Assembly: GCF_021545335.1 (NCBI RefSeq)
Contig: NZ_CP089312.1
Coordinates: forward strand, 310,001-374,000
Length of the DNA: 64,000 bases
Direction: 5' to 3'
Origin: Streptomyces sp. GQFP
GTDB lineage: Bacteria > Actinomycetota > Actinomycetes > Streptomycetales > Streptomycetaceae
Shown: positions 1 through 7,760 of the stretch, one piece after another
How positions within the stretch are numbered: the stretch's first letter is position 1
Layout of the letters: each line of letters starts with the position of its first letter
Translations under genes and position numbers: made by a program
Notes under the pieces: generated by a model
What the model was told of the DNA's origin: nothing
The model's database searches: none
What the model saw: only the letters and a program-made list of their open reading frames with translations

Positions 1-309
1 TTTATCGCGGGCCTGTTCATCGCTGGTGCACTGATCTGGGCCTTCTGGTTCGGCATGCGGGTACGGGACCGGGAATCCGCCCGGCCCCGCCCCGACGAAC
101 AACCCACACTCCCGCCCTCCGGTCCCGTTCACGAGGTCCGCGAGATGAGGGAGCCCGACGAAATGCCGCGCGCGGCGGCCGAGCGGGAACGGCTCATGCC
201 GTACGAACTCCACCCCGCGTCGACGAAACGACGCAAGGACCAGCAGCGGGGGCGCTGGGACCCCGGTTCCAGCGGCTCCTTCGGCAGTGGTGGTCTGGGA
301 CGCCACTGA
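1..309 (+). CDS. DUF6479-like small membrane protein, 5' truncated
   Basis: The reading frame is open from base 1 and stops at 309, so the gene begins outside the window. The visible part starts with a hydrophobic segment (residues 1-18, Phe/Ile/Leu/Trp-rich, ending FWFGMR). An arginine/glutamate/proline-rich cytoplasmic-looking tail of about 85 residues follows and ends in a Gly/Ser-rich stretch, GSSGSFGSGGLGRH. This layout matches the small DUF6479-type single-pass membrane proteins common in Streptomyces. No enzymatic motif is present and the function is unknown. Family assignment is by recall of the tail pattern and is tentative. Confidence 0.6.
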   Translation, partial: FIAGLFIAGALIWAFWFGMRVRDRESARPRPDEQPTLPPSGPVHEVREMREPDEMPRAAAERERLMPYELHPASTKRRKDQQRGRWDPGSSGSFGSGGLGRH

Positions 310-534
310 TCCCCCTCCGATCCCTCTGATCCCACCGCGCTCAGGCCCCGCGACCTGCGGAGCGTGGTGTGCGGACTACGGAGAGCTGTCCGGACGCGGT
401 TGTACACAACGTGAGGCAACCATTCACTCGTTCGATTCGTATAACTCCTTGGAGGCGGGGCACGGGGGACGGGACGGTAATCCCGGAGTGCCAGCGTCCA
501 CTTGACCGACGTCGTCGCCGATCGAGGAGAAGCG

Positions 535-726
535 ATGCAGCTGTTCGTTCTGAACTACGCGCGCCCGACTGAGCAGTTGGAGGTGAGCGCTCCGTACAGC
601 TATGACTGCGCACTGCAGTTGAATGTGCTTCCGGGCGGGCGGATAGCGGCTCATGACCATGCTGTGATGCGTGAATTCGGGGCCACTACGTCGACCGCCG
701 GTTCCAAGACACACTTCGACGACTGA
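535..726 (+). CDS. Graspetide (ATP-grasp-modified RiPP) precursor peptide
   Basis: 63-aa peptide starting at ATG 535, with AGGAG 6 nt upstream; the longer in-frame start at 502 has no such site. The N-terminal half holds a conserved-looking leader block (FVLNYARP near residues 4-11). The C-terminal 20 residues are rich in side chains that ATP-grasp ligases join: Thr/Ser/Lys donors (TTSTAGSKTH) and acidic acceptors (final Asp-Asp, plus upstream Asp and Glu). The ATP-grasp gene starts 16 nt after its stop. Families of this type are known as putative ATP-grasp target RiPPs. Seen: the layout, leader and core. Inferred: that the tail is cyclised by ester or amide links. An AT-rich stretch near 416-445 may hold the promoter (weak evidence). 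Confidence 0.72.
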   Translation: MQLFVLNYARPTEQLEVSAPYSYDCALQLNVLPGGRIAAHDHAVMREFGATTSTAGSKTHFDD

Positions 727-742
727 ACATGGATCTGACGCG

Positions 743-1735
743 ATGACGGTCCTGGTTCTGACGTCCGAACAGGATGTGACGGCGGATCTCGTGGTGGCCC
801 GGCTGAACAGCACCGGTATTCCCGTGGTCCGGCTCGATCCCGCCGATCTGCCCGGCGATGTCGCCCTGTCCGGCGAGTATGTGCACGGCGCTTTTCGTGG
901 GCATCTGTCCGTCGGCGGGCGGCTCGTCAGCATGGGCGGGCTGCGGTCCGTGTGGGTGCGCAGGCCGGGGGTTCCGGGGGCGCGGGCCGCCGAGCCGTCC
1001 GGCTGGCTCACCGAGGAGGCCTCGCAGGCCTTCTACGGCATGCTCCGGGGTACGGGCGCGCGCTGGATGAACCATCCCGACGCTGCCGGCCGGGCCCGTC
1101 ACAAGCCCTGGCAGCTGCATCTGGCCCAGCGCAGTCGGCTCCCCGTCCCGGCGACGCTGATCACGACGTTCCCGCAGGCCGCCCGTGACTTCGCGCAGCG
1201 TTTTCCCGACCTGGTCGTCAAGCCCGTCTCCGGGTCGCATCCGCAGGAGCCGCCCAGGGTGGTGCCGACGAGCCGGGTGGCACCGGATGTCGACTTCACC
1301 GCCGTGGCCTTCGGGCCGACCCTGCTGCAACGCCGGGTCGACAAGCGGGCCGACATCCGTCTGACGGCGGTGGGCGACCGGATCCTCGCCGCCCGCAAGG
1401 CCGTCGCATCGGACGCGCATCCCGACGACGTCGACGTGCGTTTCGCTCCCTCGGACGAGCCCTGGCGCCCGGTCGAGGTGTCACCACGTATCACCGAGGC
1501 TGTACACCGGTATCTGCGGGAGGCCGAACTCGCCTACGGGGCCTTCGACTTCGCCGAGGACGCCGACGGCATCTGGTGGTTCCTCGAATGCAACCAGTCG
1601 GGCCAGTTCGGCTTCGTCGAGATGGACACCGGGCAGCCGATCGCCCGCTCCGTCGCCGACTGGCTGGCCGGGGAAGGGCCCGACGGACAGCCGCATCCGA
1701 ATGGCCCGCAGGGGTCCGTGCGTACGGCCCCCTGA
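743..1735 (+). CDS. ATP-grasp RiPP maturase (graspetide-type ligase)
   Basis: 330-aa protein from ATG 743; a longer frame back to 671 would overlap the precursor and is less likely. The N-terminal ~100 residues form the pre-ATP-grasp domain (MTVLVLTSEQDVTADLV, then VVRLDPADLP). The ATP-grasp core follows, with PVPATLITT, a lysine strand (VVKPVSG), the central RRVDKRADIRLTAVGD block and the metal-binding end (WWFLECNQSGQFGFVE). This is the organisation of peptide-modifying ATP-grasp enzymes such as the SAV_5884 family. It would use ATP to join Asp/Glu side chains to Ser/Thr/Lys of the adjacent precursor. The O-methyltransferase often found third in such clusters is not visible downstream, so this is a two-gene cassette within the window. 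Confidence 0.82.
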   Translation: MTVLVLTSEQDVTADLVVARLNSTGIPVVRLDPADLPGDVALSGEYVHGAFRGHLSVGGRLVSMGGLRSVWVRRPGVPGARAAEPSGWLTEEASQAFYGMLRGTGARWMNHPDAAGRARHKPWQLHLAQRSRLPVPATLITTFPQAARDFAQRFPDLVVKPVSGSHPQEPPRVVPTSRVAPDVDFTAVAFGPTLLQRRVDKRADIRLTAVGDRILAARKAVASDAHPDDVDVRFAPSDEPWRPVEVSPRITEAVHRYLREAELAYGAFDFAEDADGIWWFLECNQSGQFGFVEMDTGQPIARSVADWLAGEGPDGQPHPNGPQGSVRTAP

Positions 1736-2029
1736 AAAGGCCGTCGCTGCCCGAAAAGGGCCGTCGCCCTCAACATGCCACCCCCTACCGTGGGTTCATG
1801 GACTTCAGCGTGGTCGCCGCGGCCCGTGAGGACGGCGGTCCGGTCGACGAGCCGGTGCGGGTCGGGGTGGCGGCCACCGCCGGTGATCCGGCGGGCGAGG
1901 GCACGCTCACGGCTCTGGCGGACCTCGTCTGATCGCTCGTCGGTCCTGCCGCCCGGGGGACATCACAGCGACGCCAATTGGTATGGACCTGCCAAGGGTC
2001 AGCCGCTAGGCTCTGGCCAGCCACACGTG
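1736..2029. other. Intergenic stretch with one doubtful small ORF
   Basis: No convincing gene. A near-direct repeat of an AAAAGGCCGTCG-like block occurs around 1736-1770. A 44-codon ORF on the plus strand (1798-1932, beginning MDFSVVAAARED) has protein-like composition but no ribosome binding site and no recognisable family. It may be a gene remnant or chance. Confidence 0.3.
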
Positions 2030-2043
2030 TGAGAGCGCTCTCA
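2030..2043. promoter_or_regulatory. LacI-type palindromic operator upstream of the S1 protease
   Basis: TGAGAGCGCTCTCA is a perfect 14-bp palindrome centred on AGCGCT, 50 bp upstream of the protease start. LacI-family operators in Streptomyces (for example the CebR site, TGGGAGCGCTCCCA) have this form. The regulator itself is not encoded nearby, so control by a distant LacI-type repressor is inferred. Confidence 0.5.
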
Positions 2044-2093
2044 GAGTACCGCCGTTCCACCCCACCTTGCTGGAACAACGAAGGGCAACTCCC

Positions 2094-3281
2094 TTGAGAC
2101 GCAGGACGATCACGCGCGCCTCCCTGGCCGCGACACTGCTCATGCTCGGCACCTTCACCACGACGGGCGTCCTGCCCGCAGCCGCCGACTCCTCCCCCAC
2201 CGCCAAGACGACCACCACATCCGCCTCCTCCGCCGAGGCACCGGCCTCGGCCGGACTTCTCGCCGCCATGCAGCGCGACTTCGGGCTGACGAAGCCGCAG
2301 GCCGAGGCGCGCCTCGCCGCGGAGAAGACGGCGACGGCCGCCGAGCCGAAGGCCCGCCAGGCCGCAGGTGCCTCCTACGGCGGCGCCTGGTTCGACGCCG
2401 ACAGCGGCCGACTGTCCGTCGCCGTCACCGCGGACGCCTCCCCCGCCACCCTCAGCGCCGTCCGGGCCACCGGCGCGACCGTCCGCACCGCGGCCCACAG
2501 CGCCCGGCAGCTCGACGCCACGCGGGCCCGCCTCGACAAGCTGGACGCGCCCGACGGAGTCAGCGGCTGGCACGTCGACCCGAAGGGCAGCGCGGTCGTC
2601 GTGACCGTCGTCGCCGACCGACAGGGCGACAACGATGTCGAACAGTTCCTCGACCGGGCCCGTGCCACGGGCCCCGTCACGGTCGAGAAGACCGCCTCCG
2701 CCCCGAGCACCTTCGCCGCCGGAACCGTCGGCGGCGACCCGTACTACACGGGCAACGTCCGCTGTTCCATAGGGTTTTCGGTGCACGGCGGATTCGTGAC
2801 CGCCGGGCACTGCGGCAGCGCCGGCGCCGGGGTCAGCGGCTGGGACCGGTCCTACATCGGCAACTTCCAGGGCTCCTCGTTCCCCGGCAACGACTACGCC
2901 TGGGTCAACGTGGGCAGCGGCTGGTGGACCGTGCCGGTCGTGCTCGGCTGGGGCACGATCCCCGACCGGCTCGTGCGCGGCTCGGCCGTGGCGCCCGTCG
3001 GCACCTCCATCTGCCGGTCGGGGTCGACCACGCACTGGCACTGCGGGACGGTGCAGGGCCTCAACGAGACCGTCAACTACAGCCAGGGCGCGGTCTATCA
3101 GATGACCAAGACGAGCGTCTGCGCCGAACCGGGCGACTCCGGCGGCTCGTTCATCAGCGGCGACCAGGCCCAGGGCGTCACCTCCGGCGGCTGGGGCAAC
3201 TGCACCAGCGGGGGCCAGACCTGGTTCCAGCCCATCAACGAGATCCTCAGCCGGTACGGCCTGACCCTGCACACAGCATGA
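2094..3281 (+). CDS. Secreted S1 family serine protease (streptogrisin/alpha-lytic type)
   Basis: 395 aa from TTG 2094, chosen because GAAGGG lies 8 nt upstream and the protein then opens with a standard signal peptide (LRRRTITRAS, a hydrophobic core, then AAADS). A propeptide of about 170 residues (alpha-lytic protease prodomain type, with ASYGGAWFDADSGRL) precedes the mature enzyme. The chymotrypsin-fold triad is visible: His in FVTAGHCG, Asp in GNDYAWV, Ser in EPGDSGGSF. Paired cysteines flank the His and the Ser. It should be exported, self-process and degrade extracellular protein. There is no C-terminal anchor or chitin-binding domain. The upstream AGCGCT palindrome suggests repression by a LacI-type regulator. 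Confidence 0.93.
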   Translation: MRRRTITRASLAATLLMLGTFTTTGVLPAAADSSPTAKTTTTSASSAEAPASAGLLAAMQRDFGLTKPQAEARLAAEKTATAAEPKARQAAGASYGGAWFDADSGRLSVAVTADASPATLSAVRATGATVRTAAHSARQLDATRARLDKLDAPDGVSGWHVDPKGSAVVVTVVADRQGDNDVEQFLDRARATGPVTVEKTASAPSTFAAGTVGGDPYYTGNVRCSIGFSVHGGFVTAGHCGSAGAGVSGWDRSYIGNFQGSSFPGNDYAWVNVGSGWWTVPVVLGWGTIPDRLVRGSAVAPVGTSICRSGSTTHWHCGTVQGLNETVNYSQGAVYQMTKTSVCAEPGDSGGSFISGDQAQGVTSGGWGNCTSGGQTWFQPINEILSRYGLTLHTA

Positions 3282-3369
3282 ACCAGCGCCTCCTGATCCA
3301 GGTGCCCTGAACTCCCCTGTTGGCGGCACGCGGAGCGTACGCGTGCCGCCGACAGGCTTGTCCGCAGGG

Positions 3370-5799
3370 TCAGTTCGGCAGGTCCGCCGGGTCGGTCGCC
3401 CACCCGGTGTCCGACTGCTCGGAGAGACCGAAGGCGAGCGTGCCGCCCCGCAGGGTCAGACCGGGTCCGACCCAAGACCTGCCCTCCGTACGGCCGTTGA
3501 GGCGTACGGCATCGACGTACACGTGCGTGGCGTCGGCCTCGGGCGCGCTGATCCTGATGTCGGTACGGCCCGGACGGTCCAGCACTGCGGAGGTGAAGAC
3601 CGGGGTGCCCAGCAGCAGGTTCGCGCTGCCCGGGGTCTGTGGGTACAGCCCCAGCGCGGAGAAGACGTACCAGGCGGACATGGTGCCGAGGTCGTCATTG
3701 CCGGGCAGGCCCGAGGGCCCGGTGCCGTACACGGTGTTCAGGATCTGGCGTACGGTCGCCTGGGTCTTCCAGGGCTGTCCCAGGGCGTTGTAGAGCCAAG
3801 GGGCGTGGATTCCGGGCTCGTTGGTGGGGTCGTAGCGCAGCGCGTCACCGCCTCGGACGGACCACGACCCGTCCGGATTGTGGAAGAAGCCGTCGAGGCG
3901 GGCGGCGGCCTGTTCGCGTCCGCCCATCGCGGTGGCCAGGCCCTGGACGTCCTGGGGCACCATCCAGGTGTAGGTGGCGCTCGTGCCCTGGGCGAAGCCG
4001 CGGTCGCTGCCGGGGCTGAAGGGGGTCACCCAGGAGCCGTCGAGGTTGCGGGCCTGGATGTAGCCGCCGGTGGCGGTGGCGTTCGGGTTGAAGACGTTGC
4101 GCCAGTAGGCGCCGCGCTCGGCGAGGGCCGCGGCCTCGGTGTCCCGGCCGAGCAGCTTGGCCCACCGGGCGAGCGCGTCGTCGGCGACGGCGTCCTCCAG
4201 GGTCTCGGCGGCGCCGCCCCAGCAGTGGCACACGTCCTGGGCGGCGTAGTGCGAGGTCAAGTACTGGGCGAGGTTGGGGCGTTGGCCGACGCACTGGCCC
4301 GGACAGCCGGCGTCCAGGAGGCCGTCGGGATGGGGGACGGTGGCCTGCCGCAGGAGTGAGTCGAAGGCGCCCTCGTAGTCGAAGTTGCGTACTCCCATGG
4401 CGTAGAAGGTGGCCAGGGTCGCGGCCGACGGGTCGCCGGTCATGACATGGGTGGCGCCGCTGATGTGCACCCAGCGGTCCCAGACTCCGCCGTTCTGGCG
4501 GGCGAAGTTGTAGAGCGACTGGGCGAAGTCGCCCGCCACCGTGGGTTTCAGCAGGGCGAGCAGCTGTATCTGCGCCCGGTACTGGTCCCAGCCGGAGAAG
4601 TTGCTGTACTGGGCCCGCTGCCCGCGCGCCAGCCGGTGCACGGCGCCGTCCATGCCGTAGTAGCGGCCGTCGGTGTCGCTGATCAGGTTCGGCTGCATGA
4701 GGGCGTGGTAGAGCGCGGTGTAGAAGGCCGTACGGCGGGCCGGTTCACCGCTCTCGACACGTACGGTGGCCAGCTCCCGGTCCCAGGCCCGCGCGCCGGC
4801 CTCGGCCACGTCGGCGACGGTCGCCTGCGGCGGGATCTCCCGGCGGAGGTTGGTCTCGGCGCCCGCCTGGCTGACGTACGAGATGCCGATCCGCATCCGG
4901 ACATCGTTGTCGGAGGACGTGTCGAAGCCGACCCAGCCGCCGGAGCCGCGTCCCGCGCGGTCGGCGCCGGTCGCGTATCCCTCGCCTCCGGAGTCCGTGG
5001 TCGAGCCGGGTGAGAGTGTGCTGTCGTGCCAGGTGCCGGTGGTAGCGAAGGCGCGGTCGAAGGAGGCGCTGAAGTACAGCTTGTAGTAGCTCTTGCGGTT
5101 GTTGACGCCGCCGTTGGCGCGCCGCCCGCAGAAGGCGCCGGTGAGCACCCAGCCGGTCACCTTGCGGTGGGCGGCGTCGATATCGATGTGCGCGTTCTCG
5201 CTGCCGTTGAGGGAGTTGGAGACCCGGAAGAGGAGGTTCGCGGGCTTGTCGCTCGGGAACGTGAAGTCGGCGACCCCGGCGCGCCGACTCACCGCCAGGT
5301 CGGCGCTCGCGCCCGACTTCAGACCGAGCGTGTAGCGCCCGGGCACGGCCTTCTCCTCCGCGTGCGAGAAGTCGGAGGCGTAGACGGCGTCCCTGGTGTC
5401 CGCCGAGGGCGAGGACGTGACGTCCCCGACGAACGGCATGATCGGTACGTCCCCTGCGGCGCCCGGGTTGCAGCCGGCACCGTTCACATGCGTGAGGCTC
5501 AGCCCACGGATACGGGTGACGCCGTACTGATAGCCGTTGGCCGCACCCGTGCTGGTCTGATCACCCGTCGTACTGGTCGGCGACCAGGCGATCATGCCGT
5601 ACGGGAGGGTGGCACCGGGGTAGGTGTTGCCGCCGTTCGCGGAGCCGATCAGGGGATCCACGAGCGAGGACGGCCGCTCGGCGGCTGCCTGCACGGCGGT
5701 CGCCGGGGCGGGAACCGCCAGTGCAAGGGCGGTGGTTGTCAGCGCGGCGGCAAGTCGGTGTACCAACCGTCTTGCGCTGCACGGCCGTTGAGGGCGCAT
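3370..5799 (-). CDS. Secreted GH92 family alpha-1,2-mannosidase
   Basis: 809 aa. ATG 5799 is preferred because GAAAGG lies 11 nt upstream; the GTG at 5811 touches that site. It has a signal peptide (about residues 1-40, ending ATAVQAA). GH92 hallmarks follow: the N-terminal block (PLIGSANGGNTYPGATLPYG), the central helical domain (FYTALYHALMQPNLISD, then SNFSGWDQYR) and the C-terminal block (GNDDLGTMSAWYVFSALGLYP). GH92 enzymes are calcium-dependent exo-mannosidases that trim alpha-mannose from glycans outside the cell. Length is normal for the catalytic module, with no carbohydrate-binding module attached. It converges with the upstream protease, leaving 88 bp between them. Linkage specificity cannot be read from the sequence. 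Confidence 0.93.
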   Translation of the reverse strand: MRPQRPCSARRLVHRLAAALTTTALALAVPAPATAVQAAAERPSSLVDPLIGSANGGNTYPGATLPYGMIAWSPTSTTGDQTSTGAANGYQYGVTRIRGLSLTHVNGAGCNPGAAGDVPIMPFVGDVTSSPSADTRDAVYASDFSHAEEKAVPGRYTLGLKSGASADLAVSRRAGVADFTFPSDKPANLLFRVSNSLNGSENAHIDIDAAHRKVTGWVLTGAFCGRRANGGVNNRKSYYKLYFSASFDRAFATTGTWHDSTLSPGSTTDSGGEGYATGADRAGRGSGGWVGFDTSSDNDVRMRIGISYVSQAGAETNLRREIPPQATVADVAEAGARAWDRELATVRVESGEPARRTAFYTALYHALMQPNLISDTDGRYYGMDGAVHRLARGQRAQYSNFSGWDQYRAQIQLLALLKPTVAGDFAQSLYNFARQNGGVWDRWVHISGATHVMTGDPSAATLATFYAMGVRNFDYEGAFDSLLRQATVPHPDGLLDAGCPGQCVGQRPNLAQYLTSHYAAQDVCHCWGGAAETLEDAVADDALARWAKLLGRDTEAAALAERGAYWRNVFNPNATATGGYIQARNLDGSWVTPFSPGSDRGFAQGTSATYTWMVPQDVQGLATAMGGREQAAARLDGFFHNPDGSWSVRGGDALRYDPTNEPGIHAPWLYNALGQPWKTQATVRQILNTVYGTGPSGLPGNDDLGTMSAWYVFSALGLYPQTPGSANLLLGTPVFTSAVLDRPGRTDIRISAPEADATHVYVDAVRLNGRTEGRSWVGPGLTLRGGTLAFGLSEQSDTGWATDPADLPN

Positions 5800-6150
5800 G
5801 GACACGGTCACCTTTCGGAGAGGGGCATTTGGGCATGGCGGTGCGGATGAGGGTGGCGCCTGAGGTTAGGAGGTCGCGCGGTGGGTGGGAAGTGACGTCG
5901 GCGACGGGGTGGTGAAGGGGAGGTGAATGGTGGGGAGTTGGGGATGCGGGGCGTTGGGGGCCGGGGTCCGTCAGGGCCGGGGGGCCGGGCCTTGGGGCCG
6001 AGGCCCGGAACCGAAGCCGGAGCCGGAACCGAGACCGGAACCGGGACCCGGACCGGGGCCGGACCCGGGACCCGGACCCGGGGCCGGACCCGGGGCCGGA
6101 CCCGGGGCCGGGGCCGAGGCCGGACCCGGGGCCGGGGCCGAGGCCGGGGC

Positions 6151-6240
6151 CGAGGCCGGGGACAGGGCAGGGGACAGGGCCGAGGCCGGGGACAGGGCAG
6201 GGGACAGGGCCGAGGCCGGGGACAGGGCAGGGGACAGGGC
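6151..6240. repeat. Three perfect 30-bp tandem copies
   Basis: The unit beginning CGAGGCCGGGGACAGGGC is repeated exactly three times (6151-6180, 6181-6210, 6211-6240). Identity between copies indicates recent expansion by slippage or unequal exchange. Confidence 0.9.
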
Positions 6241-6581
6241 AGGGGGGCCGGGGACAGGGGGCCGGGGACAGGGGGCCGGGGACAGGGACAGGGACAGGAC
6301 CCGGACCGGGGCGGGACCCAAGCCGGAACCGAGGGCGGGGGCAGAACCGGGGCGGAACCGGAGCCGGAGGCAAGGCTCGGAGCCGGGACCGGAACCGGGA
6401 CAGGGGGTCGGGGGCGAGGGCCAAGGCCCGGAGCCGAGACCCGGACCGAACCGGGACCCGACCGGAGCCGGAACTCGGACCGGAACCGGGTGCGGGGGTG
6501 GGACCCGAGCCGAGGCCCGGAGCCTGGGCCCGGACCCGAATCCGGACCCGAATCGGGACCGGGACCGGGACCGGGACCGGG

Positions 6582-6657
6582 ACCGGGGTCCGGAGCCGGG
6601 ACCGGGGTCCGGAGCCGGGACCGGGGTCCGGAGCCGGGACCGGGGTCCGGAGCCGGA
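6582..6657. repeat. Four near-perfect 19-bp tandem copies
   Basis: The unit ACCGGGGTCCGGAGCCGGG repeats at 6582, 6601, 6620 and 6639, the last copy being one base off. The period of 19 bp would shift the reading frame each time. Confidence 0.88.
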
Positions 6658-6732
6658 GCCGGGGGGCGAGGGCCGAAGGCCCGTCAAACCTCGGGCCCCA
6701 GGGCCCGGGCCTCACGCCTCACGCCTCACGCC

Positions 6733-7623
6733 TCACGCCTCCAGCTTCCTGAGTTGTGCGTTGGTGTAGCGGGTTCGGCGTAGGCGCTCGGGGAGTGGGG
6801 TGCGGTAGTCGGGGAGTAGTCGCTGGGCGCGGAACGCGGTTTTCAGGAAGGCTCGGACGACGCGCTCTCGGCGGGGGCTCAGCCAGCCGATGCCGTGGAG
6901 GCGGCAGACTCGCTCGCCGGCGAGGTAGCGGGTCAGGTCTCGGCCGAACGGGCGTAAGGGGGACGGGAACCAGCGCTCGGCGAAGAAGTCCATCATCGCG
7001 GTCGCCACGCGGTGACCTGCCTCCGTCTGCTCGTACGGCCGGGAGTCGAACTTCGCGGCGAACTCGGTCATCGCGTTCCAGTCCTCGGGGAACGCCTCAC
7101 CCGCCAAGGGGCCGGACTCTCGTTCCAGGAGGCGGAAGAGCGTTCGCGCCCAGTGGTGCCACGCCGTCTTCATGTTCTCGCTCGTGCCGGGCAGGCCCAG
7201 CGAGGTCTGCAGGCGGTCGCCGAACGTGGCCAGCAGGACCAGGGGATAGACGAAGTCGTCGACGTCGTCGAAGTTGCCGGGGAGGTGCGGGGTGCGGCGG
7301 GCGACGCCCAGGTGGATGCGGTTCAGGCGTTCGGCGGCCTTGCGGCCCGCCTCGCTGGACAGGCCGTCCACCATCCAGGCCGTCAGGAAGTCGTTGCCGT
7401 CCTGGAAGCGCCGGTGGGGCCGCGTCTCCAGCTTCGCGGTGTGGGCCAGGGTGGCGGACCCCATGCTCGGCTGCATCATGCGCATGGTGCCCGGATAGAT
7501 CATCATCGCCAGGGCGAACTCCGGGACCCGGTGGCCGATGTAGAGCGAGATCATCCGCTCCCAGTCGGTCTCCGGGTCCATTCGGGCAAGCTCACGGTCC
7601 ACCCATCTGTATCTTCGGTGCAA
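6733..7623 (-). CDS. MpaB/latex-clearing-like oxygenase (DUF2236 family)
   Basis: 296 aa from TTG 7623, with GGCGGAG about 4 nt upstream. The all-helical sequence fits the DUF2236 (MpaB-type) family. It includes the RRYRWVDRELARMDPE opening, HRRFQDGNDFLTAWMVDG (a position where these haem b proteins carry functional residues), and ESGPLAGEAFPEDW. Known relatives include ER-bound MpaB oxygenase and rubber oxygenases; most actinobacterial members have no assigned substrate. There is no signal peptide, so a cytoplasmic location is likely. Its 3' end runs into the heptamer repeat at the edge of the tandem-repeat block. Haem binding and oxygenase activity are inferred from family only. Confidence 0.72.
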   Translation of the reverse strand: MHRRYRWVDRELARMDPETDWERMISLYIGHRVPEFALAMMIYPGTMRMMQPSMGSATLAHTAKLETRPHRRFQDGNDFLTAWMVDGLSSEAGRKAAERLNRIHLGVARRTPHLPGNFDDVDDFVYPLVLLATFGDRLQTSLGLPGTSENMKTAWHHWARTLFRLLERESGPLAGEAFPEDWNAMTEFAAKFDSRPYEQTEAGHRVATAMMDFFAERWFPSPLRPFGRDLTRYLAGERVCRLHGIGWLSPRRERVVRAFLKTAFRAQRLLPDYRTPLPERLRRTRYTNAQLRKLEA

Positions 7624-7760
7624 GGTCTCCGCCCTCCCCGTACAGAACGGCTCATGCCGTCAAACCCCTTTCATCACAAGGTAGTTGACCGGCCATGGAG
7701 CATGATGCGCTCCGCTATGCTCGACCCCTGCGAGCGAACGACGACCGACCGAACAGGAAC

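Larger units (their letters stand above)
5960..6745. repeat. GC-rich tandem-repeat block (GGCCGG/GACCGG hexamer based)
   Basis: About 780 bp between the GH92 gene and the oxygenase gene consists of degenerate GGNCCG-type hexamers, mostly G-rich on the plus strand. It contains sub-blocks with exact larger periods (30 bp and 19 bp) and ends in a CCTCACG heptamer run at about 6711-6743. All frames stay open because the sequence lacks AT, so the long Arg/Gly- or Pro/Gly-coding ORFs here are probably not genes. The 19-bp period is not a multiple of three, which also argues against coding. G-tracts of three to six occur at short intervals. Confidence 0.85.

Noticed and set aside
1785..3329. 514-codon minus-strand ORF antisense to the S1 protease
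   Set aside because: Mirror of a gene with clear signal peptide and catalytic triad; its composition is typical of antisense frames in high-GC DNA.
5923..6783. Long Gly/Arg-rich or Pro/Gly-rich ORFs on both strands over the tandem-repeat block
   Set aside because: The sequence lacks AT so every frame stays open; an exact 19-bp period changes frame each unit, and no ribosome binding site precedes the starts.
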